From the NCBI RefSeq assembly GCF_900111495.1, contig NZ_FOIU01000002.1, positions 124,001-188,000 on the forward strand: a stretch of 64,000 nt of DNA, read 5' to 3'. Of this stretch, positions 34,911 to 42,999 are shown in pieces (the stretch's first letter is position 1; every line of letters begins with the position of its first letter). Origin of the DNA: Chryseobacterium wanjuense. Lineage in GTDB: Bacteria; Bacteroidota; Bacteroidia; Flavobacteriales; Weeksellaceae. The translations under genes and the position numbers were made by a program. The notes under the pieces are model-generated. The model was given only the letters and a program-made list of their open reading frames with translations. It searched no databases and was not told the DNA's origin.

Positions 34911-35336
34911 TTAATCCTGTACGATTTCGCCGTTTACATATACTTCGTAACCAATTTCTACAGTCGGTTCCAGAGTCTTAGAAACAGAACAGTACTTTTC
35001 AAAAGATAATTGTGCTGCTTTCTGGGCTTTTTTAGGATCAACACTTCCTTCCAAAAGAAATTTTACTTTGATTGATTTAAAAGGTTTCGCATCATCCACA
35101 GGAATTCTCTCCCCTTCCACTTCTGCTTTGAAATCCGTAATTTCCTGTCTTTGCTTTTTTAAAATAGAAACCACATCTATTCCGCTGCAGCCTGCAACCG
35201 CCATCAGAACGCTTTCCATCGGCGAAACGCCTGTTGCTCCGGGTTGAGACGTATTGTCTAAAAGGATTGAATTTCCGTGAGAATTGGTACATTCAAACAA
35301 AAAATCATCGTTGATTCTATTAAGTGTTATTTTCAT
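34911..35336 (-). CDS. OsmC family peroxide-handling protein
   Basis: A 141-residue OsmC/Ohr-like protein. The two redox cysteines are present: MAVAGCSGIDVVSIL (about residue 50) and FEKYCSVSKTLEP (about residue 112). OsmC proteins reduce organic hydroperoxides with dithiol help; some members have other roles, so the substrate is not fixed. The wording of the sequence (VEGERIPVDDAKPFKSIKVKF) is typical of the YhfA-like branch. The start codon is immediately preceded by a (GTTGCTT)-type heptamer array and a promoter that overlaps the DUF58 stop codon region, so it can be transcribed separately from the upstream DUF58 cluster. Confidence 0.88.
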   Translation of the reverse strand: MKITLNRINDDFLFECTNSHGNSILLDNTSQPGATGVSPMESVLMAVAGCSGIDVVSILKKQRQEITDFKAEVEGERIPVDDAKPFKSIKVKFLLEGSVDPKKAQKAAQLSFEKYCSVSKTLEPTVEIGYEVYVNGEIVQD

Positions 35337-35339
35337 TTT

Positions 35340-35372
35340 GTTGCTTGTTGCTTGTTGCTTGTTGCTCGTTGC
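35340..35372. repeat. Heptamer tandem array (GTTGCTT x ~4.7) in the osmC-like gene leader
   Basis: Plus-strand units at 35340, 35347, 35354 and 35361 (the last with C in place of the final T) and a partial unit at 35368. On the minus strand this is AAGCAAC repeated, ending 3 bases before the ATG, so it makes up the whole predicted 5' leader. Confidence 0.92.
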
Positions 35373-35405
35373 AAAATTATAAAATTCCCCTCGCCTTTAT
35401 CTCAA
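35372..35405 (-). promoter_or_regulatory. Promoter of the OsmC gene inside the DUF58 3' end
   Basis: On the minus strand TTG (35405-35403), 23-base spacer, TAATTTTG (35379-35372). The -7 element touches the heptamer array; the -33 part lies in the last codons of the DUF58 gene. Confidence 0.5.
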
Positions 35406-36699
35406 GATATTTATTGATAACATCGATATTTAAATTCTCCGGTAAGGTATACACCGTATAAATGCCATATTTACGGAGTTCCTGGATAATTAATTTCTTT
35501 TCAAACTCAAATTTTTCAGCAATAATTTCATCATAAATTTCCTGCATATTTTCAGGTTTTTTGTGAATTAAAGTCTGTAATTCTGCATTTTTAAAGAAAA
35601 CCACCACCAGTAAATGGTTTTTAGCAATTCCGCGAAGGTATTTCAATTGGCGGTTTAGTCCGTCCAGTGTTTCAAAATTAGTAAATAATAATATTAAACT
35701 TCTCTGGTTTAATGAATATTTCACATCCTGATACAACCGGTTGAAATCACTTTCAAAGAAATCTGTTTTTATATTATAAAGCGCCTCAGAAATTTTCCTC
35801 AACTGCCCCGATTTGTTTTCCGCTGCAATTTTATTTTCAGTTTTTTTCGAAAACGTCATCATTCCGGCACGATCTCCTTTTTTAAGAATAATGTGTGATA
35901 AAGCCATCGTTGCATTGATCGAATAATCCAGCAAGCTCAGTCCTTTGAAGGGCATTTTCATGGTTCTTCCGGTATCAATAAGCATAAAAATCCGTTGCGA
36001 TTTTTCATCCTGAAACTGGTTCACCATCAATCGGTTGGCCTTGGAAGTCGCTTTCCAGTTGATGGTTCGAATATCATCTCCGGGAACATAATCCTTGATC
36101 TGCTCAAACTCCATCGTGTGTCCCAGTTTTCTTATTTTTTTAATTCCGCCCAGCAAAAATTCGCTTTGAAGCGCCATTAATTCATACTTCCGAAGGTGGA
36201 TGAATGACGGATAAGACGGTAAATTTGCATCTTTCTGGAAGGTAAACCTTTTGGAAACAAATCCCAATGGCGACGAAACATAAATATTTAAATTTCCAAA
36301 ATGGTATTCTCCCCGCTCTTTCGGTTCTAAAATATATTGGAAAAACGTATTCTTCCCCGGTTCGATTTGTTTTTCAATCAAAAAATCCCTTTTTTGAAAC
36401 TGAAACGGAATTTCATCGATTATTTTAGTATTAATTCTAAAACCGTAATTATTTTTAACATCAATTTTCACAGGATTTTCATCACCATTCGACAATTTTT
36501 CCGGTAAAATTCTTTGTGCTAAAATTCCGTTCTTTTGATTAAATACAAAAAGATAATCGACCATCGCCGCCAAAAAGCACAACAGCAAAACACCATGTGC
36601 CACCCACATCAAAAACGAAAAGAAAAATGCAAAGACATACAGAACCCCCACTCCGATGAGTGCGAAGAAAAAGCGTGTATTGATGTATAAGTTTTTCAT
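35377..36699 (-). CDS. DUF58 domain-containing protein
   Basis: A 440-residue protein with two N-terminal membrane helices (about residues 8-50), a beta-rich part, and the DUF58 signature DYVPGDDIRTINWKATSKANRLMVNQF (about 207-233), followed by a vWA-like domain (FMLIDTGRTM, resembling a MIDAS DxSxS strand but with T in place of S). Such proteins are partnered with MoxR AAA ATPases, as here. It lies 73 bases after moxR in a minus-strand cluster; the spacer is repeat DNA. A role in envelope maintenance or complex assembly is suggested by family context only. Confidence 0.9.
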   Translation of the reverse strand: MKNLYINTRFFFALIGVGVLYVFAFFFSFLMWVAHGVLLLCFLAAMVDYLFVFNQKNGILAQRILPEKLSNGDENPVKIDVKNNYGFRINTKIIDEIPFQFQKRDFLIEKQIEPGKNTFFQYILEPKERGEYHFGNLNIYVSSPLGFVSKRFTFQKDANLPSYPSFIHLRKYELMALQSEFLLGGIKKIRKLGHTMEFEQIKDYVPGDDIRTINWKATSKANRLMVNQFQDEKSQRIFMLIDTGRTMKMPFKGLSLLDYSINATMALSHIILKKGDRAGMMTFSKKTENKIAAENKSGQLRKISEALYNIKTDFFESDFNRLYQDVKYSLNQRSLILLFTNFETLDGLNRQLKYLRGIAKNHLLVVVFFKNAELQTLIHKKPENMQEIYDEIIAEKFEFEKKLIIQELRKYGIYTVYTLPENLNIDVINKYLEIKARGIL

Positions 36700-36772
36700 T
36701 GGCTATATGCTGTAAGCAATAGGCAGTAAGCTAAAAACTGTCAACTGACAGCTCCCAACCAACAACCAATTT

Positions 36773-37804
36773 CTATCTAGGAATCTCTATTCCTTCTAAA
36801 ATTTGTCTGATGATTTCATCGGCTGTCAAACCTTCCATTTCTCTTTCAGGCGAGACAATTACCCTGTGTCTCAAAACGGCATAGCTTGCTTCTTTGATGT
36901 CTTCCGGGGTTACAAAATCCCTTCCTCTCAATGCTGCGAAAGCTTTAGAAGCTGTTAATAAAGCCAAACTTGCTCTCGGAGAAGCCCCCAAATACAAGAA
37001 TTGGTTTTCCCTTGTATTGATGATGATTTTCGCGATATATTCCATCAACTGTGCTTCAACAATGATTTCTTTTACCAGATGTTGATAGCTTTTCAGCTGT
37101 TGCGCCGAAATGACGCTTTTTACTACTTCTGTTTTATCTTCAGCTTTACTTTCGTGCTGATTTTTGATGATGGCAATTTCCTGTTCAAGATTCGGATAAC
37201 CGACATTTATTTTAAACAAAAATCGGTCTAGCTGAGCTTCCGGAAGGCGGTAAGTTCCTTCATGCTCGATCGGGTTCTGTGTTGCCACTACGAGGAATGG
37301 TTCTTCCATCGTATAACGGGTTCCGTCCATTGTGATCTGTCTTTCCTCCATCACTTCGAATAATGCAGCCTGAGTTTTTGCCGGAGACCTGTTGATTTCA
37401 TCAATTAAAATAAAATTAGAGAAAATCGGTCCTTTTTTAAACTCAAATTCAGAATTTTTTACACTGAAAACTGAAGTTCCCAAAATATCCGAAGGCATCA
37501 GATCCGGCGTAAACTGGATTCTGCTGAAACCCACGTCAATTGTTTTGGCCAATAATTTTGCCGTAATTGTTTTCGCAACTCCCGGAACCCCTTCGATCAA
37601 AACGTGACCGTTTGATAAAAGTGCTGCCAAAAGATGCTCAATCATACTTTCCTGTCCCACAATCACTTGTGCGATTTCAGATTTTACTTTTTCCAGACTT
37701 GCCCGAAGCTCGATCATATCAATTCTCGACTGAAACTGATCTTCTTTTTTATCAAAATATATAGAACTCTGATTTTCTATATTCTGGTTTTCAAGGTTTT
37801 CCAT
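36773..37804 (-). CDS. MoxR-family AAA+ ATPase
   Basis: A 343-residue AAA+ ATPase of the MoxR/RavA type. Walker A is LIEGVPGVAKTITAK (about residues 64-78), Walker B with sensor is FILIDEINRSPAKTQAALFEVMEE (about 130-153), and VVATQNPIEHEGTYRLPEAQLDRF follows, a MoxR hallmark. The C-terminal lid carries SPRASLALL and RDFVTPEDIK. MoxR proteins act as chaperones assembling metal centres or membrane complexes with vWA partners; the DUF58 gene next door is the likely partner. No signal or membrane segment. Confidence 0.94.
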   Translation of the reverse strand: MENLENQNIENQSSIYFDKKEDQFQSRIDMIELRASLEKVKSEIAQVIVGQESMIEHLLAALLSNGHVLIEGVPGVAKTITAKLLAKTIDVGFSRIQFTPDLMPSDILGTSVFSVKNSEFEFKKGPIFSNFILIDEINRSPAKTQAALFEVMEERQITMDGTRYTMEEPFLVVATQNPIEHEGTYRLPEAQLDRFLFKINVGYPNLEQEIAIIKNQHESKAEDKTEVVKSVISAQQLKSYQHLVKEIIVEAQLMEYIAKIIINTRENQFLYLGASPRASLALLTASKAFAALRGRDFVTPEDIKEASYAVLRHRVIVSPEREMEGLTADEIIRQILEGIEIPR

Positions 37805-37884
37805 ATTCTTTTTAATTTAACAATTTAGCAATGTAACGGTTTACCAATTAGAAAGAATTGTTACATTGTTATATTTTTAGATTG
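37805..37884. repeat. Repeat phrases between moxR and the DUF4350 gene
   Basis: Contains TAACAATTTAGCAATGTAAC and further TGTTACAT phrases in inverted orientation. The segment 37818-37848 matches the reverse complement of 27421-27451 in 26 of 31 positions. Confidence 0.75.
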
Positions 37885-39045
37885 TTACATTTTTACTATT
37901 TCGTCCAGCACTTTATTCATTCCTGCCAGATCTTCTTTCATTACACTTGCGTACGGATCTTGTGCTTTTTTAATCAAAACAATGGCTTCGTTGATCATTT
38001 CCATTGGTTTTCCTGTTTTCAGGTGAAGTTTTTTCGCAAATTCTTCATCCAGATTTTGAGTATCAATTAAAAGATCCATTCTTACCTTATTCAGGAAATA
38101 CTGGGCTTTTTTGGCCATCATATCATGAAAATCTCCTTCCTGAAGGTACAAATTTCCGATACTTTTTACGAAATCCACCGAAGTATTTTTCAATGGCTCA
38201 ATGATCGGAACTATTCTCTGTTTTCTTTTAGCATTAAAGAAAATAAACAGCAGCAGCCCTCCGAGAAGCACCCACCACGCATATTTCAATGCAGGATTTG
38301 AAAGGATGAATCTCATAAAATATCTCGATGCCTGAGAATTTCCTTCTACAAACCAGATCGTTTCCCTGTCGTCAAGATACGAAAAAACGTCTTGTGCATA
38401 TTTTACACTTCCAGGCTTTAATAAATAATAATTGGTAATAAAAAGCGGTTCACAATGAACATAAATATTTCCTTTTCCTAATTTTACCTTAATAAAATTC
38501 GCCTGATCAGAATTATTTTCTTCAACTGTTTTTCCTAAAACTTCAACATTCGGTTTAATGAAGGTAAAGCCTCTTCCGGACGGGAATTTATCAAGTTTAA
38601 TAAAATCGTTCTGGAATTTTGTGTCTGTCAGTTTTAGAACATTATTATCTTCAAAAGAAATCTTCGAATCATAATAACCGATACTGTCGGAAATATCTTT
38701 CGGTATTTCACTTACGATCAATAAGGCATCTGAACCATTGGAAACTTCATTCAGAATTTTGTTCCAGGAAGGTTTGTCGATGTTATGTTCAATGACTAAA
38801 ATATTGTGCGTCTTTTCTTTATTCTGATTGTAAAAATCGTAAGGAGTCTGCTCGATTTTTTTAACTTTATTTTTAAAAAGATCCTTTATTTCGGCATTAA
38901 AAACAAATAATCCGAAAGGTGATTTTTCTTGGATATCAAAATTCTTCCGCCAATCCGTACTTTCCGTTTTATTGACTTCAAACAACGCGATAATAATCAT
39001 CACAACGATGAAAATCACAGCATATATTTTGAAAGTTTTGTTCAT
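37885..39045 (-). CDS. DUF4350 domain-containing membrane protein
   Basis: A 386-residue protein with an N-terminal helix (IYAVIFIVVMIIIALFEV, about residues 7-24), a large extracytoplasmic part, and a second helix (YAWWVLLGGLLLFIFFNA, about 256-273) followed by a basic stop-transfer KRKQR and a cytoplasmic helical tail. The middle part has the DUF4350 pattern (NILVIEHNIDKPSWNKILNEVSNGSDALLIVS, KGNIYVHCEPLFITNYYLLK). Family members sit with MoxR and DUF58 genes, as here, and have no known activity. Overlaps nothing; 13 bases after the DUF4129-like gene. Confidence 0.82.
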   Translation of the reverse strand: MNKTFKIYAVIFIVVMIIIALFEVNKTESTDWRKNFDIQEKSPFGLFVFNAEIKDLFKNKVKKIEQTPYDFYNQNKEKTHNILVIEHNIDKPSWNKILNEVSNGSDALLIVSEIPKDISDSIGYYDSKISFEDNNVLKLTDTKFQNDFIKLDKFPSGRGFTFIKPNVEVLGKTVEENNSDQANFIKVKLGKGNIYVHCEPLFITNYYLLKPGSVKYAQDVFSYLDDRETIWFVEGNSQASRYFMRFILSNPALKYAWWVLLGGLLLFIFFNAKRKQRIVPIIEPLKNTSVDFVKSIGNLYLQEGDFHDMMAKKAQYFLNKVRMDLLIDTQNLDEEFAKKLHLKTGKPMEMINEAIVLIKKAQDPYASVMKEDLAGMNKVLDEIVKM

Positions 39046-39058
39046 GATAACAGTTTAA

Positions 39059-39859
39059 TTACGGTTTAAAAGATTGATATTGGTTCTTAAATTTCAGATA
39101 ACTTTCTTCATCAATAGAAAATTCCCCATACCAGACATAGTCGAAAATGTATGATAAATCATAAAAATCATTTTTCAGATGTGGAGCTTTTAATTCTGAT
39201 ACGTAGTCTTTATTGGTTTTCTCGGGATTCCAGGTGATTAATTTTTTATCGCTTAATTTTTTTAAAACAAATAAAAACTGGTAACGAACCGCCGAACGGA
39301 AATCTCCGGATTTTTCAAATTTTAAAATACTCTCAGGAAAATTGATCTCGTGAATATTTTCATGCAATTCTTCATCTTTAATATCCAATTTTCTATTTTT
39401 CTTACCAAATAAGAAATTTCCATCTTTCCCTATGAGATATTTAATGATAAAATAAAGCAGAAAACCAACAAGAACGATCGCAAACAAGCGAACCAAAACT
39501 CCTGCAATATTGCCGGATTTTGTAAAAACAGTTTCTCCGAAAATGCTTTCTATAATTCTCATGATCTTTCCCATCAGCTTTTCCCAGAAAGACATTCTCG
39601 GCTTCACAGTGGTGTAATCGAAATCTTTCCCTTTGTATCGGGAAGGAATATTTTCTTTAAATTTTTTCGGATAAACGGTATTTTCCGTCACAGGATTTTT
39701 TGCCAAAACCGAATCTGCACGGTACATATTTTTGTAATGTCCCGTGTCTATAGAATCTACATACACCTCTTCGATCGGCGGCGGCGGATCGTCTTCTGTC
39801 TGTGCGTAGGCAAATCCAGCAGAGAAAAAAACCAGTAAAAAAAGAAAAAATTTATTCAT
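39059..39859 (-). CDS. DUF4129-like membrane protein
   Basis: A 266-residue protein with a signal peptide (FFLFLLVFFSAGFAYAQ), an extracytoplasmic proline/acidic stretch, one membrane helix (GVLVRLFAIVLVGFLLYFIIKYLI, about residues 120-143), and a cytoplasmic part with FRSAVRYQFLFVLKKLSDKKLITWNPEKTNKDYV, which fits the DUF4129 pattern found in transglutaminase-associated and MoxR clusters. Its start overlaps the preceding gene by 8 bases. Family assignment is moderately sure. Confidence 0.72.
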   Translation of the reverse strand: MNKFFLFLLVFFSAGFAYAQTEDDPPPPIEEVYVDSIDTGHYKNMYRADSVLAKNPVTENTVYPKKFKENIPSRYKGKDFDYTTVKPRMSFWEKLMGKIMRIIESIFGETVFTKSGNIAGVLVRLFAIVLVGFLLYFIIKYLIGKDGNFLFGKKNRKLDIKDEELHENIHEINFPESILKFEKSGDFRSAVRYQFLFVLKKLSDKKLITWNPEKTNKDYVSELKAPHLKNDFYDLSYIFDYVWYGEFSIDEESYLKFKNQYQSFKP

Positions 39860-40811
39860 TAATACCGATGGTTTCTATTTCTGCCAATTCCATTTTCTGG
39901 TGGAGATCTGTCCTGCTATCGTAGTACATCAGCCCGGAATTGATGTAAAGAACATTCATCAATAAAGTGGAAACCAATGAGGAAACTCCGTACAGGAAAA
40001 AAATTAATATTCCGAAACTTCCGCCCAAAGGATTTTGTTCAAATTGTGCATCCGGCGTTGTGGTCGTCAATGTCGTAAAATATAAAATCATCGGAACAGA
40101 AGAAAAAATTCCGCTGACGATATAGAAAAGGATTCCCATGATAATGGTGGATCCCCAATATTTCCAATAAGGTGAGTTTTCTCTTCCGTTGGGATAGGAA
40201 AACTGTGATCTGATTGCGTAACTCAAACTTTCGAAAAAGCCCCTGTTTCCGTTGAAATAATCGTAGCAAAGAAAAGTGATGATATTGAATAAAGTCGGCG
40301 CTACAAATAGCACCAAAACAATTCCGATTAAAATAATAATCAGAAAATACGAAAATCCAAAAAGAATTGTCGCAGCAGGCAGTACAAGGAAAGTCAGTCC
40401 GAAATAAGTTGTTAAAACTTTTCTCCCGTTTGTTTTAAAATCATTTAAAATATCATCTGTTTTGATGTCTTTATTTCCTTCCGCAAGTCTTCTCATGTAA
40501 AAAACAGGAAAAAGGAAATTAATGGTCATTAAAGCCGTTGAAAGAATAAACAGTAAAATTCCGCAAATAATGAACATTCCCAGATTATCTGTAAATAATT
40601 GTTCAAAATAATAGCTCTGTCCGCTGATATTCGACCCGAAAAGCGCTCCAAAAAACTCTCTGAAACCCAAAACGATTACCACGACCATTAAGATCAGCAA
40701 TAATCCGTTCAGCAGGATAAAATTCTTGAAGTAATTTTTCCCGTATAACTTGAAAAAAGCGAAACTATCACTTATAAAAGTTCCAAAATCTCTCTTTTTA
40801 TAAAATTGCAT
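39852..40811 (-). CDS. Polytopic membrane protein in the MoxR cluster
   Basis: About 319 residues; I prefer the start at ATG 40811 (MQFYKKRDFGTFISDSFAFF), with ATG 40814 equally possible; the frame also reads further upstream into the SpoIIM gene, but that extension is poorly supported. Several hydrophobic segments are visible: FILLNGLLLILMVVVIVLGF, MFIICGILLFILSTALMTINFLF, TYFGLTFLVLPAATILFGFSYFLIIILIGIVLVLFV, TIIMGILFYIVSGIFSSVP, and a final ILIFFLYGVSSLVSTLLM. No named domain is recognised. It overlaps both neighbours by a few bases, so it is translationally coupled within the cluster. Confidence 0.75.
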   Translation of the reverse strand: MQFYKKRDFGTFISDSFAFFKLYGKNYFKNFILLNGLLLILMVVVIVLGFREFFGALFGSNISGQSYYFEQLFTDNLGMFIICGILLFILSTALMTINFLFPVFYMRRLAEGNKDIKTDDILNDFKTNGRKVLTTYFGLTFLVLPAATILFGFSYFLIIILIGIVLVLFVAPTLFNIITFLCYDYFNGNRGFFESLSYAIRSQFSYPNGRENSPYWKYWGSTIIMGILFYIVSGIFSSVPMILYFTTLTTTTPDAQFEQNPLGGSFGILIFFLYGVSSLVSTLLMNVLYINSGLMYYDSRTDLHQKMELAEIETIGINE

Positions 40812-41781
40812 CATTGATTTGGTTATTAATTTTTTTATTAACAATAGAAGGATACACAAAATAATAAAACCCGATAACGGCCAATGATCCGAAAATGATA
40901 ATCAGGTTCAGAAACAAAGGCATTTTCAAAGCGTGTCTTGTGACATATCCTTCAATAATTCCTGCACAGATCGTAAATGGAACCGTGCTTAAAAATATTT
41001 TAAAAGAATCTCTAAATCCGTTTTTAAAAGAATTAAATCTGGAAAAAGTTTTCGGGAATAAAATCGAGGCTCCCAAAATTAATCCGCACATCGCTTCCAC
41101 GACCATGGAGAAAATTTCAAAAACACCGTGAAGCCAGATTCCTCGTGCGCTGTCCTTTAAAGCTCCGTAATCATAGAAAAAATACTGAAACGAACCCAGC
41201 ATCACACTATTGGACAACAAAGCGTACAAGGTTCCAACTCCTCCTGCAATACCATAAATATACAGTTTTGCCCCAACTCCGATGTTATTAAAAATGATTC
41301 CGATGGTACTTCCCCAAGTAGAACCACTCTGATAAATTCCTACAGCGTTTCCTTTTTTGATGTTTTCTATGGTTTGATTCACATAATCTTCACCCAGAAT
41401 AATATTGGCAAAATCTTTATCATAAATCGCAGAAAGCACCCCAATTAACGTAAACAAAGTGAAAAACAGAAAAGCATACAGCAAATATCTTCTGTACTGA
41501 TAGACCAGCAAAGGAACTTCCGTTTTGAAGAAATACAGGAACCTGTTTTCCTCAACTCTTTTTGTTTTATAAATTTTCTGGAAAATCTGTGAAGACAAAT
41601 GATTCAGATACACGGTAGTATTACTTTTCGGGTAATAGGTCTGTGCAAAGGAAAGATCATTAACGAGGTTAATATACAGCGAAGACAGGTCATCAGGATT
41701 TTTTTTAATTTTCCCTTGAATAACCTGTTCGATTCCCAACCATTTTTCTTTATTTTGTTTAATGAAATAAACCTCTCTCAT
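40798..41781 (-). CDS. Stage II sporulation protein M-like membrane protein
   Basis: A 327-residue SpoIIM-family protein: a soluble N-terminal ~95 residues (FAQTYYPKSNTTVYLNHLSSQIFQKIY), then hydrophobic segments (YLLYAFLFFTLFTLIGVLSAIY, GAKLYIYGIAGGVGTLYALLSNSVMLGSFQYFF, HGVFEIFSMVVEAMCGLILGASILF, LIIIFGSLAVIGFYYFVYP). The HGVFEIF motif is shared by the family in non-sporulating bacteria, where it pairs with RDD and MoxR genes. Only 26 bases separate its ATG from the divergent RDD gene. No sporulation role is implied. Confidence 0.87.
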   Translation of the reverse strand: MREVYFIKQNKEKWLGIEQVIQGKIKKNPDDLSSLYINLVNDLSFAQTYYPKSNTTVYLNHLSSQIFQKIYKTKRVEENRFLYFFKTEVPLLVYQYRRYLLYAFLFFTLFTLIGVLSAIYDKDFANIILGEDYVNQTIENIKKGNAVGIYQSGSTWGSTIGIIFNNIGVGAKLYIYGIAGGVGTLYALLSNSVMLGSFQYFFYDYGALKDSARGIWLHGVFEIFSMVVEAMCGLILGASILFPKTFSRFNSFKNGFRDSFKIFLSTVPFTICAGIIEGYVTRHALKMPLFLNLIIIFGSLAVIGFYYFVYPSIVNKKINNQINDAIL

Positions 41782-41807
41782 ATTGTAAGGCTAAAATAAT
41801 AAAAATT

Positions 41808-42557
41808 ATGTCTCAAATTGCGATCAATACCTCACAAAATGTAAATATTAATTTCAACATTGCCAGTGTTGGAGACAGGATGATTGCTTTTATCCTGGAT
41901 CTTCTTATTAAAGTGGCTTATGGCGTCGTTGTGATGTACCTTTTTTTTAATGTTTTTGATTTGGGATATATCTTAAATGGTCTTGATCAATGGTCGATAA
42001 TGGCAATTTATATCATCCTGCTTTTTCCTACTTTTATTTATCCGGTAGTGTTGGAAAGTATAATGGAAGGACAGACTCCCGGGAAAAAAGTAATGAAAAT
42101 CCGGGTGGTAAAAATAGACGGTTATCAGGCGGGTTTTGGCGATTATCTGATCCGCTGGGTTTTCAGGATTATCGATACGTCTTTTGCCGGAGTGGTGGGA
42201 CTGATTTCTATGATCGTTTCCAAAAACAACCAGCGATTGGGTGATATTGCTTCCGGAACCGCGGTTATTTCTTTAAAAAACGACATTAATATTTCTCATA
42301 CAATCCTGGAAAACATCCACCAAGACTATATTCCAACGTTTCCACAGGTAATTGCGCTGACAGATAATGATATGAGAATTATCAAAGACAATTACACGAA
42401 AGCCTTGAAAATCGACGACAGACAAATTATTTCCAAGCTTTCCGAAAAGATTAAAAGTATTTTAAAATTGGAAGTTGATCCCAGAAAAATGACGGAAAGA
42501 CAGTTTATAGGAATTATTATTAAAGATTATAATTATTATACTGGCAAGGATAATTAA
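41808..42557 (+). CDS. RDD family membrane protein
   Basis: A 249-residue protein with the RDD domain at the N-terminus: SVGDRMIAFILDLLIKVAYGVVVMYLFF (R and D in helix 1), a second helix IYIILLFPTFIYPVVLE, the loop MEGQTPGKKVMKIRVVKIDG, and a third helix ending in NQRLGDIASGTAVISLK. After about residue 165 comes a charged soluble tail. RDD proteins are presumed transporters or membrane factors. It faces the SpoIIM gene across a 26-base gap and so belongs functionally to the MoxR cluster. Confidence 0.9.
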   Translation: MSQIAINTSQNVNINFNIASVGDRMIAFILDLLIKVAYGVVVMYLFFNVFDLGYILNGLDQWSIMAIYIILLFPTFIYPVVLESIMEGQTPGKKVMKIRVVKIDGYQAGFGDYLIRWVFRIIDTSFAGVVGLISMIVSKNNQRLGDIASGTAVISLKNDINISHTILENIHQDYIPTFPQVIALTDNDMRIIKDNYTKALKIDDRQIISKLSEKIKSILKLEVDPRKMTERQFIGIIIKDYNYYTGKDN

Positions 42558-42708
42558 ATTAAGCCAAGGGTCAATTTGCTTTGCAAGTCAATTGTGAATT
42601 TTTTCAACTTGAATTTAAAAATTGACAAACAAAGTGAATTCACTATTCCCCTTTCACCTTTATATCGGTTTGGTTTTTGTATTTTTATTCTTAATTAAAA
42701 CTTAAATT
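42558..42708. repeat. Spacer with inverted repeat phrases before the small GNAT gene
   Basis: Contains GTCAATTGTGAATTTTTTC and, in inverse orientation, GAATTTAAAAATTGAC, plus a TTGCTTTGCAAG phrase and a CAAAGTGAATTCACTATTCCC phrase. These look like decayed members of flavobacterial intergenic repeats. No additional gene is seen. Confidence 0.55.
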
Positions 42709-42999
42709 ATGAGATTCGAAAATAATAGATCCGGAAACGGCGGAGTCATTACTTTAAATAACGAAATCAAAGAAATCGGAAGACTTACGTATACGATTTT
42801 CCCTGAAGAAAGCAAGTTTATCATTTCCTTCGTTTTGGTTCATCCGGAATTTGAAGGACGTGGAATGGGGAAATACTTGGTCGAAGAAGCCATTAAATTT
42901 GCAAGAGAAAACAACTGGAAAGTCTATCCACACTGTTCTTATGCAAGATCTGTGATGATGAGAATGAGTGATGTAGATGATATTTTCTTACAGCGTTAA
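42709..42999 (+). CDS. Small GNAT-type acetyltransferase (YidJ/GCN5-like)
   Basis: A 96-residue minimal GNAT fold: IGRLTYTIFPEESKFIISFVLVHPEFEGRGMGKYLVEEAIKFARENNWKV. The EGRGMGK loop binds acetyl-CoA (about residues 49-55), and the C-terminal VYPHCSYARSVM is typical of the small stand-alone N-acetyltransferase group (PF14542-like). Substrate unknown. Its last 12 bases overlap the 3' end of the convergent glycosyltransferase gene. Confidence 0.87.
   Translation: MRFENNRSGNGGVITLNNEIKEIGRLTYTIFPEESKFIISFVLVHPEFEGRGMGKYLVEEAIKFARENNWKVYPHCSYARSVMMRMSDVDDIFLQR

Noticed and set aside
35340..35372. CRISPR-like array
   Set aside because: Direct heptamer repeats without spacers; no cas genes in the window.
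40798..41781. Evidence of sporulation
   Set aside because: SpoIIM-like proteins are widespread in non-sporulating bacteria next to MoxR clusters; no other sporulation genes are present.
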